This document shows positions 1 through 6,460 of a stretch of 8,216 nucleotides of DNA, in pieces. The translations under genes and the position numbers were made by a program. The first letter of the stretch is position 1, and each line of letters begins with the position of its first letter. The notes under the pieces are model-generated. The model was not told the DNA's origin, did not search any database, and worked only from the letters and a program-made list of their open reading frames with translations. The stretch lies in the NCBI GenBank assembly GCA_045588245.1, contig JAZNDW010000008.1, positions 1-8,216 on the forward strand, given 5' to 3'. The DNA comes from DTU064 sp045588245. Its GTDB lineage: Bacteria; Bacillota; Clostridia; Oscillospirales; CAG-272.

Positions 1-1
1 T

Positions 2-70
2 GTAAACGAAATCCGCAACATTATGATTTCACTCTCCAACTCCACCGATATTGTAAAGGAAACCGCATAA
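2..70 (+). CDS. C-terminal end of an upstream tail-region gene (partial)
   Basis: The reading frame open from base 2 encodes about 22 residues ending ISLSNSTDIVKETA and stops at TAA 68-70, just before the ribosome binding site of the next gene. No other + frame fits the spacing so well. The position directly before the tail assembly chaperones suggests a tail tube or tail completion protein, but the visible tail of the protein is too short to recognise a family. The identity is therefore inferred from gene order only. Confidence 0.55.
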   Translation, partial: VNEIRNIMISLSNSTDIVKETA

Positions 71-71
71 C

Positions 72-78
72 AGGAGGT
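72..78 (+). promoter_or_regulatory. Strong ribosome binding site for the first chaperone gene
   Basis: AGGAGGT sits six bases before the ATG at 85, an ideal Firmicutes-type Shine-Dalgarno sequence. High initiation here makes sense for a protein needed in excess relative to its frameshift product. Confidence 0.85.
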
Positions 79-84
79 ACATAA

Positions 85-414
85 ATGTCTAAGCAGATCA
101 CTTTTACCTTTGAAAACAACAAATACACCCTCGAATACGACCGGGACAGCGTGAGAGAGACCGAAAACAGCGGGTTCCATATCTCCGAAGCGGACGACAA
201 GCCGCTGACTACGGTGATGACGCTGATCGAAGGTGCTTTCCTCAAGCATCACGCTACCCTGTCCACGGATGAAATCTACCGCATCTACAGTCACCTTCCG
301 AACAAGGGCAAGCTGATCGGTGCGCTGACCGAGATGTATACCGATACCATCCGCACACTTCAGGCTGAACCGGCGGAAGACGAGGGAAAAGCGGAATGGG
401 AGATGAACTGGTAA
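85..414 (+). CDS. Tail assembly chaperone, DUF5055-like (gpG analogue)
   Basis: This 109-residue protein starts with a short beta-rich part (MSKQITFTFENNKYTLEYDR, residues 1-20). A predominantly helical region follows, with the motif FLKHHATLS around residues 52-60 and an acidic end. The layout matches DUF5055 phage proteins from Clostridia; the family call is from memory of such sequences. By position between tail-tube-region genes and the tape measure gene it is the counterpart of lambda gpG, which binds the tape measure protein before tube assembly. A slippery heptamer at 384-390 lies seven codons before its stop (TAA 412-414), so a fraction of ribosomes should leave this frame and make a longer fusion. 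The ATG at 85 is fixed by AGGAGGT at 72-78. Confidence 0.75.
   Translation: MSKQITFTFENNKYTLEYDRDSVRETENSGFHISEADDKPLTTVMTLIEGAFLKHHATLSTDEIYRIYSHLPNKGKLIGALTEMYTDTIRTLQAEPAEDEGKAEWEMNW
384..390 (+). promoter_or_regulatory. Programmed -1 ribosomal frameshift slippery site, G GGA AAA
   Basis: GGGAAAA reads in the zero frame as ..G GGA AAA (Gly101-Lys102 of the chaperone), the canonical X XXY YYZ phase. After a -1 slip the Gly and Lys tRNAs can re-pair on GGG and AAA, and reading continues AGC GGA ATG into the downstream ORF with no stop. The lambda G/G-T site is GGGAAAG, one base different. Seven bases (391-397) separate it from the 13-bp hairpin, within the usual 5-9 base spacing. Confidence 0.85.
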
Positions 415-857
415 GCGGTTCGTCTTCCCCGGACGGGGACGGCACGAACGTCCCCGTTTTCTCATATACCCGTGAGTTTGAGAAATGCTTACCGTACTAT
501 CTTTCCATCGGCATGAGCTGGGATCAGTTCTGGCACGGCGATGTGGAGATGGCACGTTTTTACAGAAAAGCTCACGAAATGCGTCTGCGCGAAAGAAATT
601 TCGAGATGTGGATGCAGGGACGGTATATTTACGAAGCTATCGGCGATATGGTGCCGGTGCTTCATGCGTTTGCCAAGGAAGGCACACAGCCGGTTCCCTA
701 TCCGAAGGAGCCGTACCCGATCACCGAAAAGGATGTACGGGAACGCGAGGAACGGGAACGTCTGGAAAAGTATGAGCGGATGAAGGCGTATGTCAGCCAG
801 TGGGCGAACGAAAAGAACAGAAAGAACGCAGGAAAGGAGGTGGGTGACAATGGCTGA
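396..857 (+). CDS. Second tail assembly chaperone domain (T-like), expressed mainly as a -1 frameshift extension
   Basis: The frame is open from the slippery site (base 390) to TGA 855-857; its first ATG at 396 would give 153 residues. After a low-complexity Gly/Ser/Asp linker comes a conserved-looking helical core (EFEKCLPYYLS, MSWDQFWHGD, RNFEMWMQGRYIYEAIGD), then a Pro-rich turn (VPYPKEPYP) and a highly charged helix rich in Glu and Arg. The core resembles hypothetical proteins that follow DUF5055 genes in Clostridia phages. Its role should match the T domain of lambda gpG-T, which recruits tube subunits to the chaperone-coated tape measure. Independent initiation at ATG 396 is possible but weak: only GAGGG at 382-386 precedes it, and that overlaps the slippery site. 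Its end overlaps the tape measure start by eight bases. Confidence 0.7.
   Translation: MGDELVSGSSSPDGDGTNVPVFSYTREFEKCLPYYLSIGMSWDQFWHGDVEMARFYRKAHEMRLRERNFEMWMQGRYIYEAIGDMVPVLHAFAKEGTQPVPYPKEPYPITEKDVREREERERLEKYERMKAYVSQWANEKNRKNAGKEVGDNG
398..428 (+). promoter_or_regulatory. Frameshift-stimulating RNA hairpin (13 bp) with the zero-frame stop in its loop
   Basis: Bases 398-410 (GGGAGATGAACTG) pair without interruption with 416-428 (CGGTTCGTCTTCC), giving 13 pairs of which three are G-U (400-426, 404-422, 409-417). The loop is GTAAG (411-415) and contains the TAA stop of the short chaperone form. The hairpin begins seven bases after the slippery heptamer, where it would meet the mRNA entry of a ribosome placed on that heptamer. 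Pairings were worked out by hand and no folding energy was computed. Confidence 0.8.
433..457 (+). repeat. Perfect 9-bp inverted repeat (second hairpin) inside the fusion ORF
   Basis: ACGGGGACG (433-441) pairs perfectly with CGTCCCCGT (449-457) around a 7-base loop, followed by more T (458-460). It resembles a short intrinsic terminator but lies inside coding sequence within an operon. CCCC at 427-430 could alternatively pair with the same GGGG (435-438), so two folds compete. It may support the frameshift element upstream or slow transcription; the sequence alone does not decide. Confidence 0.5.
834..841 (+). promoter_or_regulatory. Ribosome binding site that fixes the tape measure start
   Basis: AAGGAGGT ends eight bases before the ATG at 850. 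It supports 850 over the in-frame GTG at 844 and over any start nearer 790, where no such sequence precedes the codon. It lies within the end of the frameshift ORF, so the two genes are likely translationally coupled. Confidence 0.8.
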
Positions 858-3800
858 GAATACGGTTGATAATCTTGATATTGAGATTTCGGCAGACGCG
901 GATGCCGCGATAAAAGAAATAAAAAGATTAACATCGCATCTTCAGGGATTAGAAAAATATAGCGAAACCATTGAGATTCTTTCCAAAAGTTCCTATGTTG
1001 CTTTGGATGAAGCAGCAAGAGCGGCAAAAGAGTTTTCGGCGGAAGTACGAAACGCCGTCCGTAGCCTTGACGATCTTGTGGTCGAGGGTAAAACCTTTGC
1101 AGGAATCATTTCAAATGCGATAAAACCCAAGGGAATTATCAATGCTGGCGAAGAGGCGAAAAAAGCAACGATTGACTTACGCGCTTTCGGTGAAGCAATG
1201 AAGCAAGCTAAAAATTATCAAGAGGCTTACAACATTGCGCGGGAACATGGCGTGCCGATCAAAACGGCAGCAGAATTTGCGCAGAAACACTTTCCGTCCA
1301 AAAAAGAATCTTCAACCGATGGTGATTCTGACGCCAGAAAACAGTATGAAGAATGGTACCGGCGTGTTCTTGCTCTTTCAAAGCAAGTAAAAGAAGAACA
1401 AGCCAAGGCTGCTGCGGAAGCAAAGCGTTTTCGCGAACAATGCGAAGCACAATCCAAGTCGCTTTCTAAAACAGCATCTTCTGCGGATATTCTTCGACTG
1501 AAGATTGATGGGTTGCAAGGTAAGCTGGCGAATGCACTCGAAACAGGTGCTTCATCTGACAGAATAGGTTCATACGTTGCGCAAATCCAACGCCTTGAAA
1601 AAGAGCTTGAAGATTTAGAAAATAGTTCTTCTGCGGTAGAAAGAAACACAAAGAAAACCTCATCAGCCTTCAAAGACCTTGCCAACAGCGCAAGAGGGTT
1701 TGTGAAACTCGGCATTTCCAAAGCCGCAAACTCTTTTAAAAACTCCTTCGCCGGAATCAATAAGCAGCTGAACTACTTCGGCGCGGCGATCAAGAGCGTG
1801 CTTGTGTACAGCACACTCTCCCGGATGCTCGGTGCGATCACGAAAGGTGTGCAGACCGGCACGGAGAATCTGTATCAGTACAGCAAGATCATCGACGGGA
1901 AGTTTGCGGCAAGCATGGACAGGCTGGCGGCGAGTTTCCAATACTTCCAGAACTCCATCGGCGCGGCGATTGCTCCGATTATAAATGCCTTTGCTCCTGC
2001 CATTGACCTTGCCGTTGACAAGGTGGTTGAGCTTATCAATGCCTTTAACCAGATGATTGCCAAACTGACGGGCGCGTCAAGCTGGACAAAGGCGGTCAAG
2101 GTTCCGAAGGAATACGCGGAAGCGGCAGACAAGGCCTCGAAAGCGAACAAGAATCTGCTTGCAAGTTTCGATGAACTGAACGTGATCCAGTCGAAGGACA
2201 GCGGCTCCGGAAAGACCGTGCCGGATTACGGCTCGATGTTTGAGGAAGTTCCGCTGGACGGGTATTCCCTGCCCGACTTTGTTCAGCAGATCAAGGATAA
2301 GATCAACGAGGGCGACTGGCGGGGTGTTGGTGAAACACTCGGCGAGAAGGTCAACGAGATCACGTCCTCTATCAACTGGGCGGCGGCAGGAGAAAACCTC
2401 GGCAAGGGGTTACAGGATATCATTGATACCTACAATGGCTTCATGGAAACCGTGGATTGGAGCGGCATCGGTTCCGGTCTCGGCGACGCGCTGAACAATC
2501 TGATGGCAAACGTGGATTTTCAGTCTGCGGGAGCCGCCTTTGCTCAGGGATGGAATGCGCTTGTTGAACTTATCCACGGGTTTGTGACCACCACGGACTG
2601 GAAGTCTGTGGGACTTTCCATTGCGGGCTTCATCAACGGTTGGTTTGATACGGTTGACTGGTCGCTTCTCGGACAGACGGTGAGTGACGGGGTAAAATCC
2701 CTTCTGGAAGCACTGCGTACTGCCGTACAGGAAACCGACTGGAAATCTATCGGAAGCAATATTTCCGAGATGCTGAATCAGATCGAATGGTCTTCCCTGT
2801 TCTCTGAGTCCGCCGGTTTAATTTCTGATACGGTTAAAGGGTTGCTCGATCTTATGATCGGTGCAGTACAAACGCTTGAATGGGACAAACTGGGCGAAGA
2901 ACTTGTCAACAGTGTTGTGGGAGCTGTAACAAGCATCGAATTCACAGACATTGTTGATAAATTTTTCGAACTATGGGGTTCTGCGCTTGCAGCCGACAGA
3001 AAATTCACCGTGGCGTTCTGGAAAACCATTGGCGGAAAGCTGATCGAAGGGTTCAAAGGAGTTTTTGACAACTTCGGCGAAAACATCAAAAAGTTCGGTG
3101 GTGACATCGGAGACTATATCATGCTCGGACTGCTGAATGTGTGGAACGGAATCGGCGAATGGATTTATCAGCATATCTTCCAGCCGTTCATCAACGGGTT
3201 CAAAAACGTGTTCGGAATCAATTCTCCGTCTACCGTTATGGCGGAGATGGGCGGATATCTGGTCGAAGGTCTTCTCAGTGGTCTGAAGAACACATGGAAC
3301 ACAGTCACGGCATGGTTCACGGATTCCGTTTCATGGGTCAAGACGAAACTGACCGGCGGATTCACGGACATCAAAAATTCCGTTGTGAAGATCTGGAATG
3401 ATCTCTGGGGCGGCGTAAAAGGCGTTATCAACTCCATGCTCGGCGGCGTTGAAAAAATGGCAAACGGTATTGTCAAGGGCATCAACAAGATGATTGGTGC
3501 GCTGAACGGGCTTTCGTTCGATGTGCCGGACTGGGTTCCCGGCATCGGCGGCGAAACGTTCGGATTTAACATCCGGGAAATCTCCGAAGTCAAAATTCCG
3601 CGTCTTGCGTCCGGCGGCGTTATCACGTCTCCGACGTTCGCGCAGATCGGGGAATACCCCGGCGCGGCAAGCAATCCCGAAATCGTTGCGCCGCAGAGCG
3701 TGATCTACGACACCGTAGTTTCCGCCAACGGCGAACAGGAACGACTTCTCCGGGAGCAGAATTCCCTTCTCCGTCAGCTTCTCGCGAAAGAAAGCAATAT

Positions 3801-3879
3801 CGTGCTTGCTCCGTCTGCGGCTCTCGGCAGGGTGAATCGAAAATCGGAAAAAATGATCGCGGCACTTGCGGGAGGTTGA
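850..3879 (+). CDS. Phage tail tape measure protein
   Basis: This 1009-residue protein sets tail length and normally moves through the tube during DNA ejection. Residues 1-150 are helical. Charged coiled-coil stretches follow at about 160-205 and 213-270. Two hydrophobic Ala/Ile-rich segments (about 309-330 and 370-394) could be membrane-active on ejection. Residues 490-698 carry a 47-residue aromatic repeat. The C-terminal part has features familiar from Firmicutes tape measure proteins: FGINSPS at 788-794, VPGIGG near 896, RLASGGVI from 918, IGEYPG, NPEIVAP, and a final short helix around 962-980. I see no lysozyme or peptidase domain. The first roughly 300 codons are much more AT-rich than the rest, suggesting replacement of the N-terminus. 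The start is the ATG at 850. At about 0.15 nm per residue, the rule for siphophages, the tail would be near 150 nm. Confidence 0.93.
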   Translation: MAENTVDNLDIEISADADAAIKEIKRLTSHLQGLEKYSETIEILSKSSYVALDEAARAAKEFSAEVRNAVRSLDDLVVEGKTFAGIISNAIKPKGIINAGEEAKKATIDLRAFGEAMKQAKNYQEAYNIAREHGVPIKTAAEFAQKHFPSKKESSTDGDSDARKQYEEWYRRVLALSKQVKEEQAKAAAEAKRFREQCEAQSKSLSKTASSADILRLKIDGLQGKLANALETGASSDRIGSYVAQIQRLEKELEDLENSSSAVERNTKKTSSAFKDLANSARGFVKLGISKAANSFKNSFAGINKQLNYFGAAIKSVLVYSTLSRMLGAITKGVQTGTENLYQYSKIIDGKFAASMDRLAASFQYFQNSIGAAIAPIINAFAPAIDLAVDKVVELINAFNQMIAKLTGASSWTKAVKVPKEYAEAADKASKANKNLLASFDELNVIQSKDSGSGKTVPDYGSMFEEVPLDGYSLPDFVQQIKDKINEGDWRGVGETLGEKVNEITSSINWAAAGENLGKGLQDIIDTYNGFMETVDWSGIGSGLGDALNNLMANVDFQSAGAAFAQGWNALVELIHGFVTTTDWKSVGLSIAGFINGWFDTVDWSLLGQTVSDGVKSLLEALRTAVQETDWKSIGSNISEMLNQIEWSSLFSESAGLISDTVKGLLDLMIGAVQTLEWDKLGEELVNSVVGAVTSIEFTDIVDKFFELWGSALAADRKFTVAFWKTIGGKLIEGFKGVFDNFGENIKKFGGDIGDYIMLGLLNVWNGIGEWIYQHIFQPFINGFKNVFGINSPSTVMAEMGGYLVEGLLSGLKNTWNTVTAWFTDSVSWVKTKLTGGFTDIKNSVVKIWNDLWGGVKGVINSMLGGVEKMANGIVKGINKMIGALNGLSFDVPDWVPGIGGETFGFNIREISEVKIPRLASGGVITSPTFAQIGEYPGAASNPEIVAPQSVIYDTVVSANGEQERLLREQNSLLRQLLAKESNIVLAPSAALGRVNRKSEKMIAALAGG
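2317..2943 (+). repeat. 47-residue (141-base) protein repeat region in the tape measure protein
   Basis: Aromatic residues fall at 490, 510, 537, 557, 584, 604, 631, 647, 678 and 698. The first of each pair recurs every 47 residues exactly. The pattern in each half-unit is Asp/Asn/Glu, then Trp or Phe, two residues, a small hydrophobic residue and usually Gly (for example DWSGIG, DWKSVG, DWKSIG, EWDKLG). Units start at bases 2317, 2458, 2599, 2740 and 2881, the last incomplete. Nucleotide identity between units is low, so the duplication is old and held by selection on the protein. Confidence 0.85.
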
Positions 3880-3880
3880 T

Positions 3881-4261
3881 ATGGCAGAAGCACGATATGA
3901 TATGGGATTGTCTCTCGGCGGAGCGGCAATCCCCGATCCCTCCGGTTGGGATGTCTCCATCGAATCGCTCGACGCTTCGGCGGAACGCGACGGTACGGGA
4001 CTTCTGCATCGTGACATGGTGGCAGAAAAAATGAACTTTTCTTTCCGGTACAAGGCGATCCCGTGGGAGAGAGCGGCATTTATTCTGAACCTGATGACGG
4101 GACAGTCATTCACGGCGGTCACTCCGAATCCTTACGTCAAGGGCGGCACACGAAGCGGGACGTACTATGTCGGCGGACGGTCGATGAAAACGATCTACTA
4201 CTGGAAAGACACGGAGCAGATTGCACTTTGTGATCTGTCGTTCAACATAATCGAGTTTTAA
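3881..4261 (+). CDS. Small tail protein in the distal-tail (Dit) position, DUF6711-like
   Basis: This is a 126-residue protein. The start is ATG 3881, preceded by GGAGG (3871-3875) and separated by one base from the tape measure stop. Likely beta strands alternate with short turns. Notable parts are GAAIPDPSGWDVSIESLDAS near the N-terminus, a central helix PWERAAFILNLMTG, and a final strand LSFNIIEF. The general plan (a short N-terminal motif on placement, an aligned beta sandwich, a C-terminal strand ending in IIEF) resembles DUF6711 phage proteins; the assignment is from memory. In siphophages the gene between tape measure and hub is usually the distal tail protein that forms the ring under the last tube hexamer. 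This product is about half the usual Dit size, so it could be a ring domain without the galectin-like arm. That role is inferred from position. Confidence 0.55.
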   Translation: MAEARYDMGLSLGGAAIPDPSGWDVSIESLDASAERDGTGLLHRDMVAEKMNFSFRYKAIPWERAAFILNLMTGQSFTAVTPNPYVKGGTRSGTYYVGGRSMKTIYYWKDTEQIALCDLSFNIIEF

Positions 4262-4267
4262 GGAGGT
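4261..4267 (+). promoter_or_regulatory. Ribosome binding site fixing a GTG start
   Basis: AGGAGGT begins on the last base of the previous stop codon and lies six bases before GTG 4274. The next in-frame candidate, GTG 4283, is 15 bases away, too far. The hub gene therefore uses a GTG start, the only one among the complete genes here. Confidence 0.8.
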
Positions 4268-4273
4268 GGTACC

Positions 4274-6448
4274 GTGCTTGCGGTGAGCAATGAATTTCTG
4301 CAGGCGCTCAAAACCAAGCAGCCGCAGGATATCCGTTTGGAATTCACGGGCGGAAATGTGATCGGTTTGTCTGACATCGCCATTACAGCCGGCGGTTTGG
4401 AATACGCAGAAGTTCTGAACGAAGAAACGGATATGACGTTCGGACGTGCCGTGATGTCCGGGCTTTCGGTCACACTTCTCAATGCGGACTCAAAATTTAC
4501 GGATTTTAATTTTGAACGCGAGTTCACGGCAAAGATCGGAGTCAAGGTCGGAATCGCGTTTGAATATGTCAGTCTCGGCGTGTTCAAAGGCGAACGTCCG
4601 GAAAAGGTACGCGGGAAGCTGATCGAATTCACGGCTCACGACCGCATGAATCTGTTTGACAAGTCCGCAGAATTCTTCGCGGACGGACTGACGTTCCCGG
4701 GTACGCTCGGTGAGATTTTCACAAAGTTGTGTGCGTTCTGCGGTGTGGGGTATGTCAGTGCGGTTTTCCCGAACTCGGACAAGACATTCAGTACAAACCC
4801 GCTGGCTGATACGGATTATACGTGTCGGGAAATCCTCGGCTACATCGCTGAGGCGGCGGGTTCGTATGCGCGGATGTCCAGAGACGGCGCGGTTGAATTG
4901 ATGTGGTTTGCGGATGCGGACTATACCGTCACCCGGACAGACCGGTTTGAAATGACGGAATCGGAATTCCTGACTCCGCCGATTGATAAGTTGGAGGTTT
5001 ACAACAGCTACGGAGACCAGCTCAACACTGCCGGGTCTGGGGATATCGTGTACGGCATCTCGGATAAACCGTTCCTGTACATCGAAAACGATACCCAGCT
5101 TGCGGGATTACAGCCGTATGTGGATGTGATCTATAACCGGATCACTTCCCTTCCCGCCTATCATCCGTCGAGCTTCCGTGCGGAATTCAATCCGGCGGTA
5201 CAGTGCGGGGATATTATTTCCGTCGTGGACGACTACGGCGAGACGATATCGTTTCCGGTGTTCGTGCAGATGATCACGTGGAATGGGTTTGGAAAGACGA
5301 CGTATGAGAACACAGGCGGCGTGATACGGCAGAATGCGCCATTTACACAGCGGGAGCTTGAGCAGATCAAAAAGAAGTCGCTGAGAGCGGTCGATCTGTA
5401 TACCACAATTGACAGCTATCTGTCGACGGAAGAAGGTATAGCCGCCATCGAAACGGCGGTCAGCGGCAAGTTTATCACGCAGGATGAGCTCAACGGATAC
5501 GCAAAAACAACAGAAGTGGAGACGAAAATCACGCAGGAAGTGAAAGACGGTATTGCTTCTCTTACGCTGTCCGCGTCGTCTTCGACCTCCGCGACCGAAG
5601 AACCCTACGGCAATTATTCTGATTATAGTGGTACTACCTATCCGTTTGAACTGACGAACGACGGGTATTACACCTCTACGAACAAAGGGGTACCGTCCTC
5701 GTATTCCTACGGAATGTGGATATTCCCCGCGAGTGACATCGATGTGACGGTGACTTTACGCTGTATCAACCATGCGGAAAGCGTTTACGACTACGGCGTC
5801 GTATCAACACTTAATAAATATGTTTCACAGGCAGCATCGAACGACGGCGTAAACGTACTTAAGTCTTTTTCCGGGCTCAGTTCGGCCGAACCGGTTGATA
5901 TCACGCTGACCATTCCGGCGTGGGATTCGTTCTCGTTTATTACGTTCAAGTACATCAAGGACAGCGGTGTAGACAACAAAAACGACGCGTTCAAAATCAA
6001 GGTAGTTAAAGTTACCCCCGCGACATCCCAGAAAAGCACGCTCACGCTGAAATCCGGCAGTGCCGTCCTTTCGTCGGCGGACATCACGTTTGAGGGACTT
6101 GTTACTTTCGAGTCACTCTCCACGGCAGGTGCTACTACGATTAACGGCGCGAATGTAACGACGGATAATCTGCACGTAAAAAATATATATTTTACCGACG
6201 ACGATGCAGACAGAAAAATTTTAACTTCACGCCTGAACAGCAATGGATCCGGCGAGATATTTTTTGGGTTTATGGATTATTTGGGCAATTCGTCCTGGGT
6301 TCATGATGTAAAAATATACGCCAAAAAAATATGGTTCATTCCTCCGGGCGGAGATGAGAACAGCGACGAAACTCTTATAGTCGATATAATCAATCGAACT
6401 TTTGACGGGAACAGAACTTGGTATTTCGAAAACCTTTCCGGGTTATAA
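4274..6448 (+). CDS. Tail-tip hub / tail-associated protein with variable receptor-facing C-terminus
   Basis: This protein has 724 residues. Residues 1 to about 355 form a beta-rich region consistent with the gp27-like hub fold of tail-associated (Tal) proteins; markers include FTAHDRMNLFDKSAEF and CREILGYIAEAAGSYARMS. A helical connector follows (QRELEQIKKKSLRAVDLY, then GKFITQDELNGYAKTTEVET). Residues about 436-582 look like an inserted beta domain rich in Tyr, Ser and Asp (NDGYYTSTNKGV, ESVYDYGV, KYIKDSG). After it the fibre-like pattern resumes (LTLKSGSAVLSSADITF, then AGATTINGANVTT near 618-630), ending in a distinct C-terminal domain (about 635-724) with AT-rich coding DNA. No peptidase or lysozyme motif is visible. 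The place after tape measure and Dit-like genes supports a hub role. The tip is probably host-binding, but I cannot name a ligand. Confidence 0.75.
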   Translation: MLAVSNEFLQALKTKQPQDIRLEFTGGNVIGLSDIAITAGGLEYAEVLNEETDMTFGRAVMSGLSVTLLNADSKFTDFNFEREFTAKIGVKVGIAFEYVSLGVFKGERPEKVRGKLIEFTAHDRMNLFDKSAEFFADGLTFPGTLGEIFTKLCAFCGVGYVSAVFPNSDKTFSTNPLADTDYTCREILGYIAEAAGSYARMSRDGAVELMWFADADYTVTRTDRFEMTESEFLTPPIDKLEVYNSYGDQLNTAGSGDIVYGISDKPFLYIENDTQLAGLQPYVDVIYNRITSLPAYHPSSFRAEFNPAVQCGDIISVVDDYGETISFPVFVQMITWNGFGKTTYENTGGVIRQNAPFTQRELEQIKKKSLRAVDLYTTIDSYLSTEEGIAAIETAVSGKFITQDELNGYAKTTEVETKITQEVKDGIASLTLSASSSTSATEEPYGNYSDYSGTTYPFELTNDGYYTSTNKGVPSSYSYGMWIFPASDIDVTVTLRCINHAESVYDYGVVSTLNKYVSQAASNDGVNVLKSFSGLSSAEPVDITLTIPAWDSFSFITFKYIKDSGVDNKNDAFKIKVVKVTPATSQKSTLTLKSGSAVLSSADITFEGLVTFESLSTAGATTINGANVTTDNLHVKNIYFTDDDADRKILTSRLNSNGSGEIFFGFMDYLGNSSWVHDVKIYAKKIWFIPPGGDENSDETLIVDIINRTFDGNRTWYFENLSGL

Positions 6449-6460
6449 GGAGGAAACAGC

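Larger units (their letters stand above)
85..857 (+). other. Predicted G-T-like frameshift fusion protein, 257 residues
   Basis: Zero-frame translation of 85-390 (102 codons, ending ...DEGK) followed by -1 translation from base 390 (S-G-M-G-D-E-L-V...) to the TGA at 855-857 gives 102 + 155 = 257 residues. The short and long forms share the DUF5055 part, as lambda gpG and gpG-T share their N-terminus. The existence of the fusion is inferred from the slippery site, the hairpin and the frame relation, not from protein data. Confidence 0.75.

Noticed and set aside
433..460. Intrinsic transcription terminator
   Set aside because: The T run is only four bases, it sits inside coding sequence, and essential tail genes follow without a new promoter; kept only as a possible attenuating structure.
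790..850. Upstream-extended start for the tape measure protein
   Set aside because: The added residues (SASGRTKRTERT type) are the out-of-frame reading of the chaperone end; AAGGAGGT at 834-841 supports ATG 850.
396..857. The second chaperone ORF as the remnant of a sequencing error or broken gene
   Set aside because: A correctly phased slippery heptamer, a correctly spaced hairpin and the known lambda precedent explain the frame change better than an error.
1227..1760. Minus-strand open frame of 177 codons in the tape measure N-terminus
   Set aside because: It is the complement of a coiled-coil coding region, with no initiation site and a Cys/Ser/Ala-rich product typical of a shadow.
3866..3881. 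TTG start five codons before the Dit-position gene
   Set aside because: It would place the GGAGG ribosome site inside the gene and overlap the tape measure end, whereas ATG 3881 has that site at correct spacing.
3331..4122. Long minus-strand open frame (263 codons) opposite the tape measure end and the next gene
   Set aside because: It covers two well-supported + genes with strong ribosome sites. Its protein is rich in Arg, Pro and Ser as expected for an antisense shadow of GC-rich coding DNA, and no ribosome site was found for it.
6170..6448. Variable region of a diversity-generating retroelement at the tail-tip C-terminus
   Set aside because: There is no C-type-lectin-like ending, no template repeat and no reverse transcriptase in the window.
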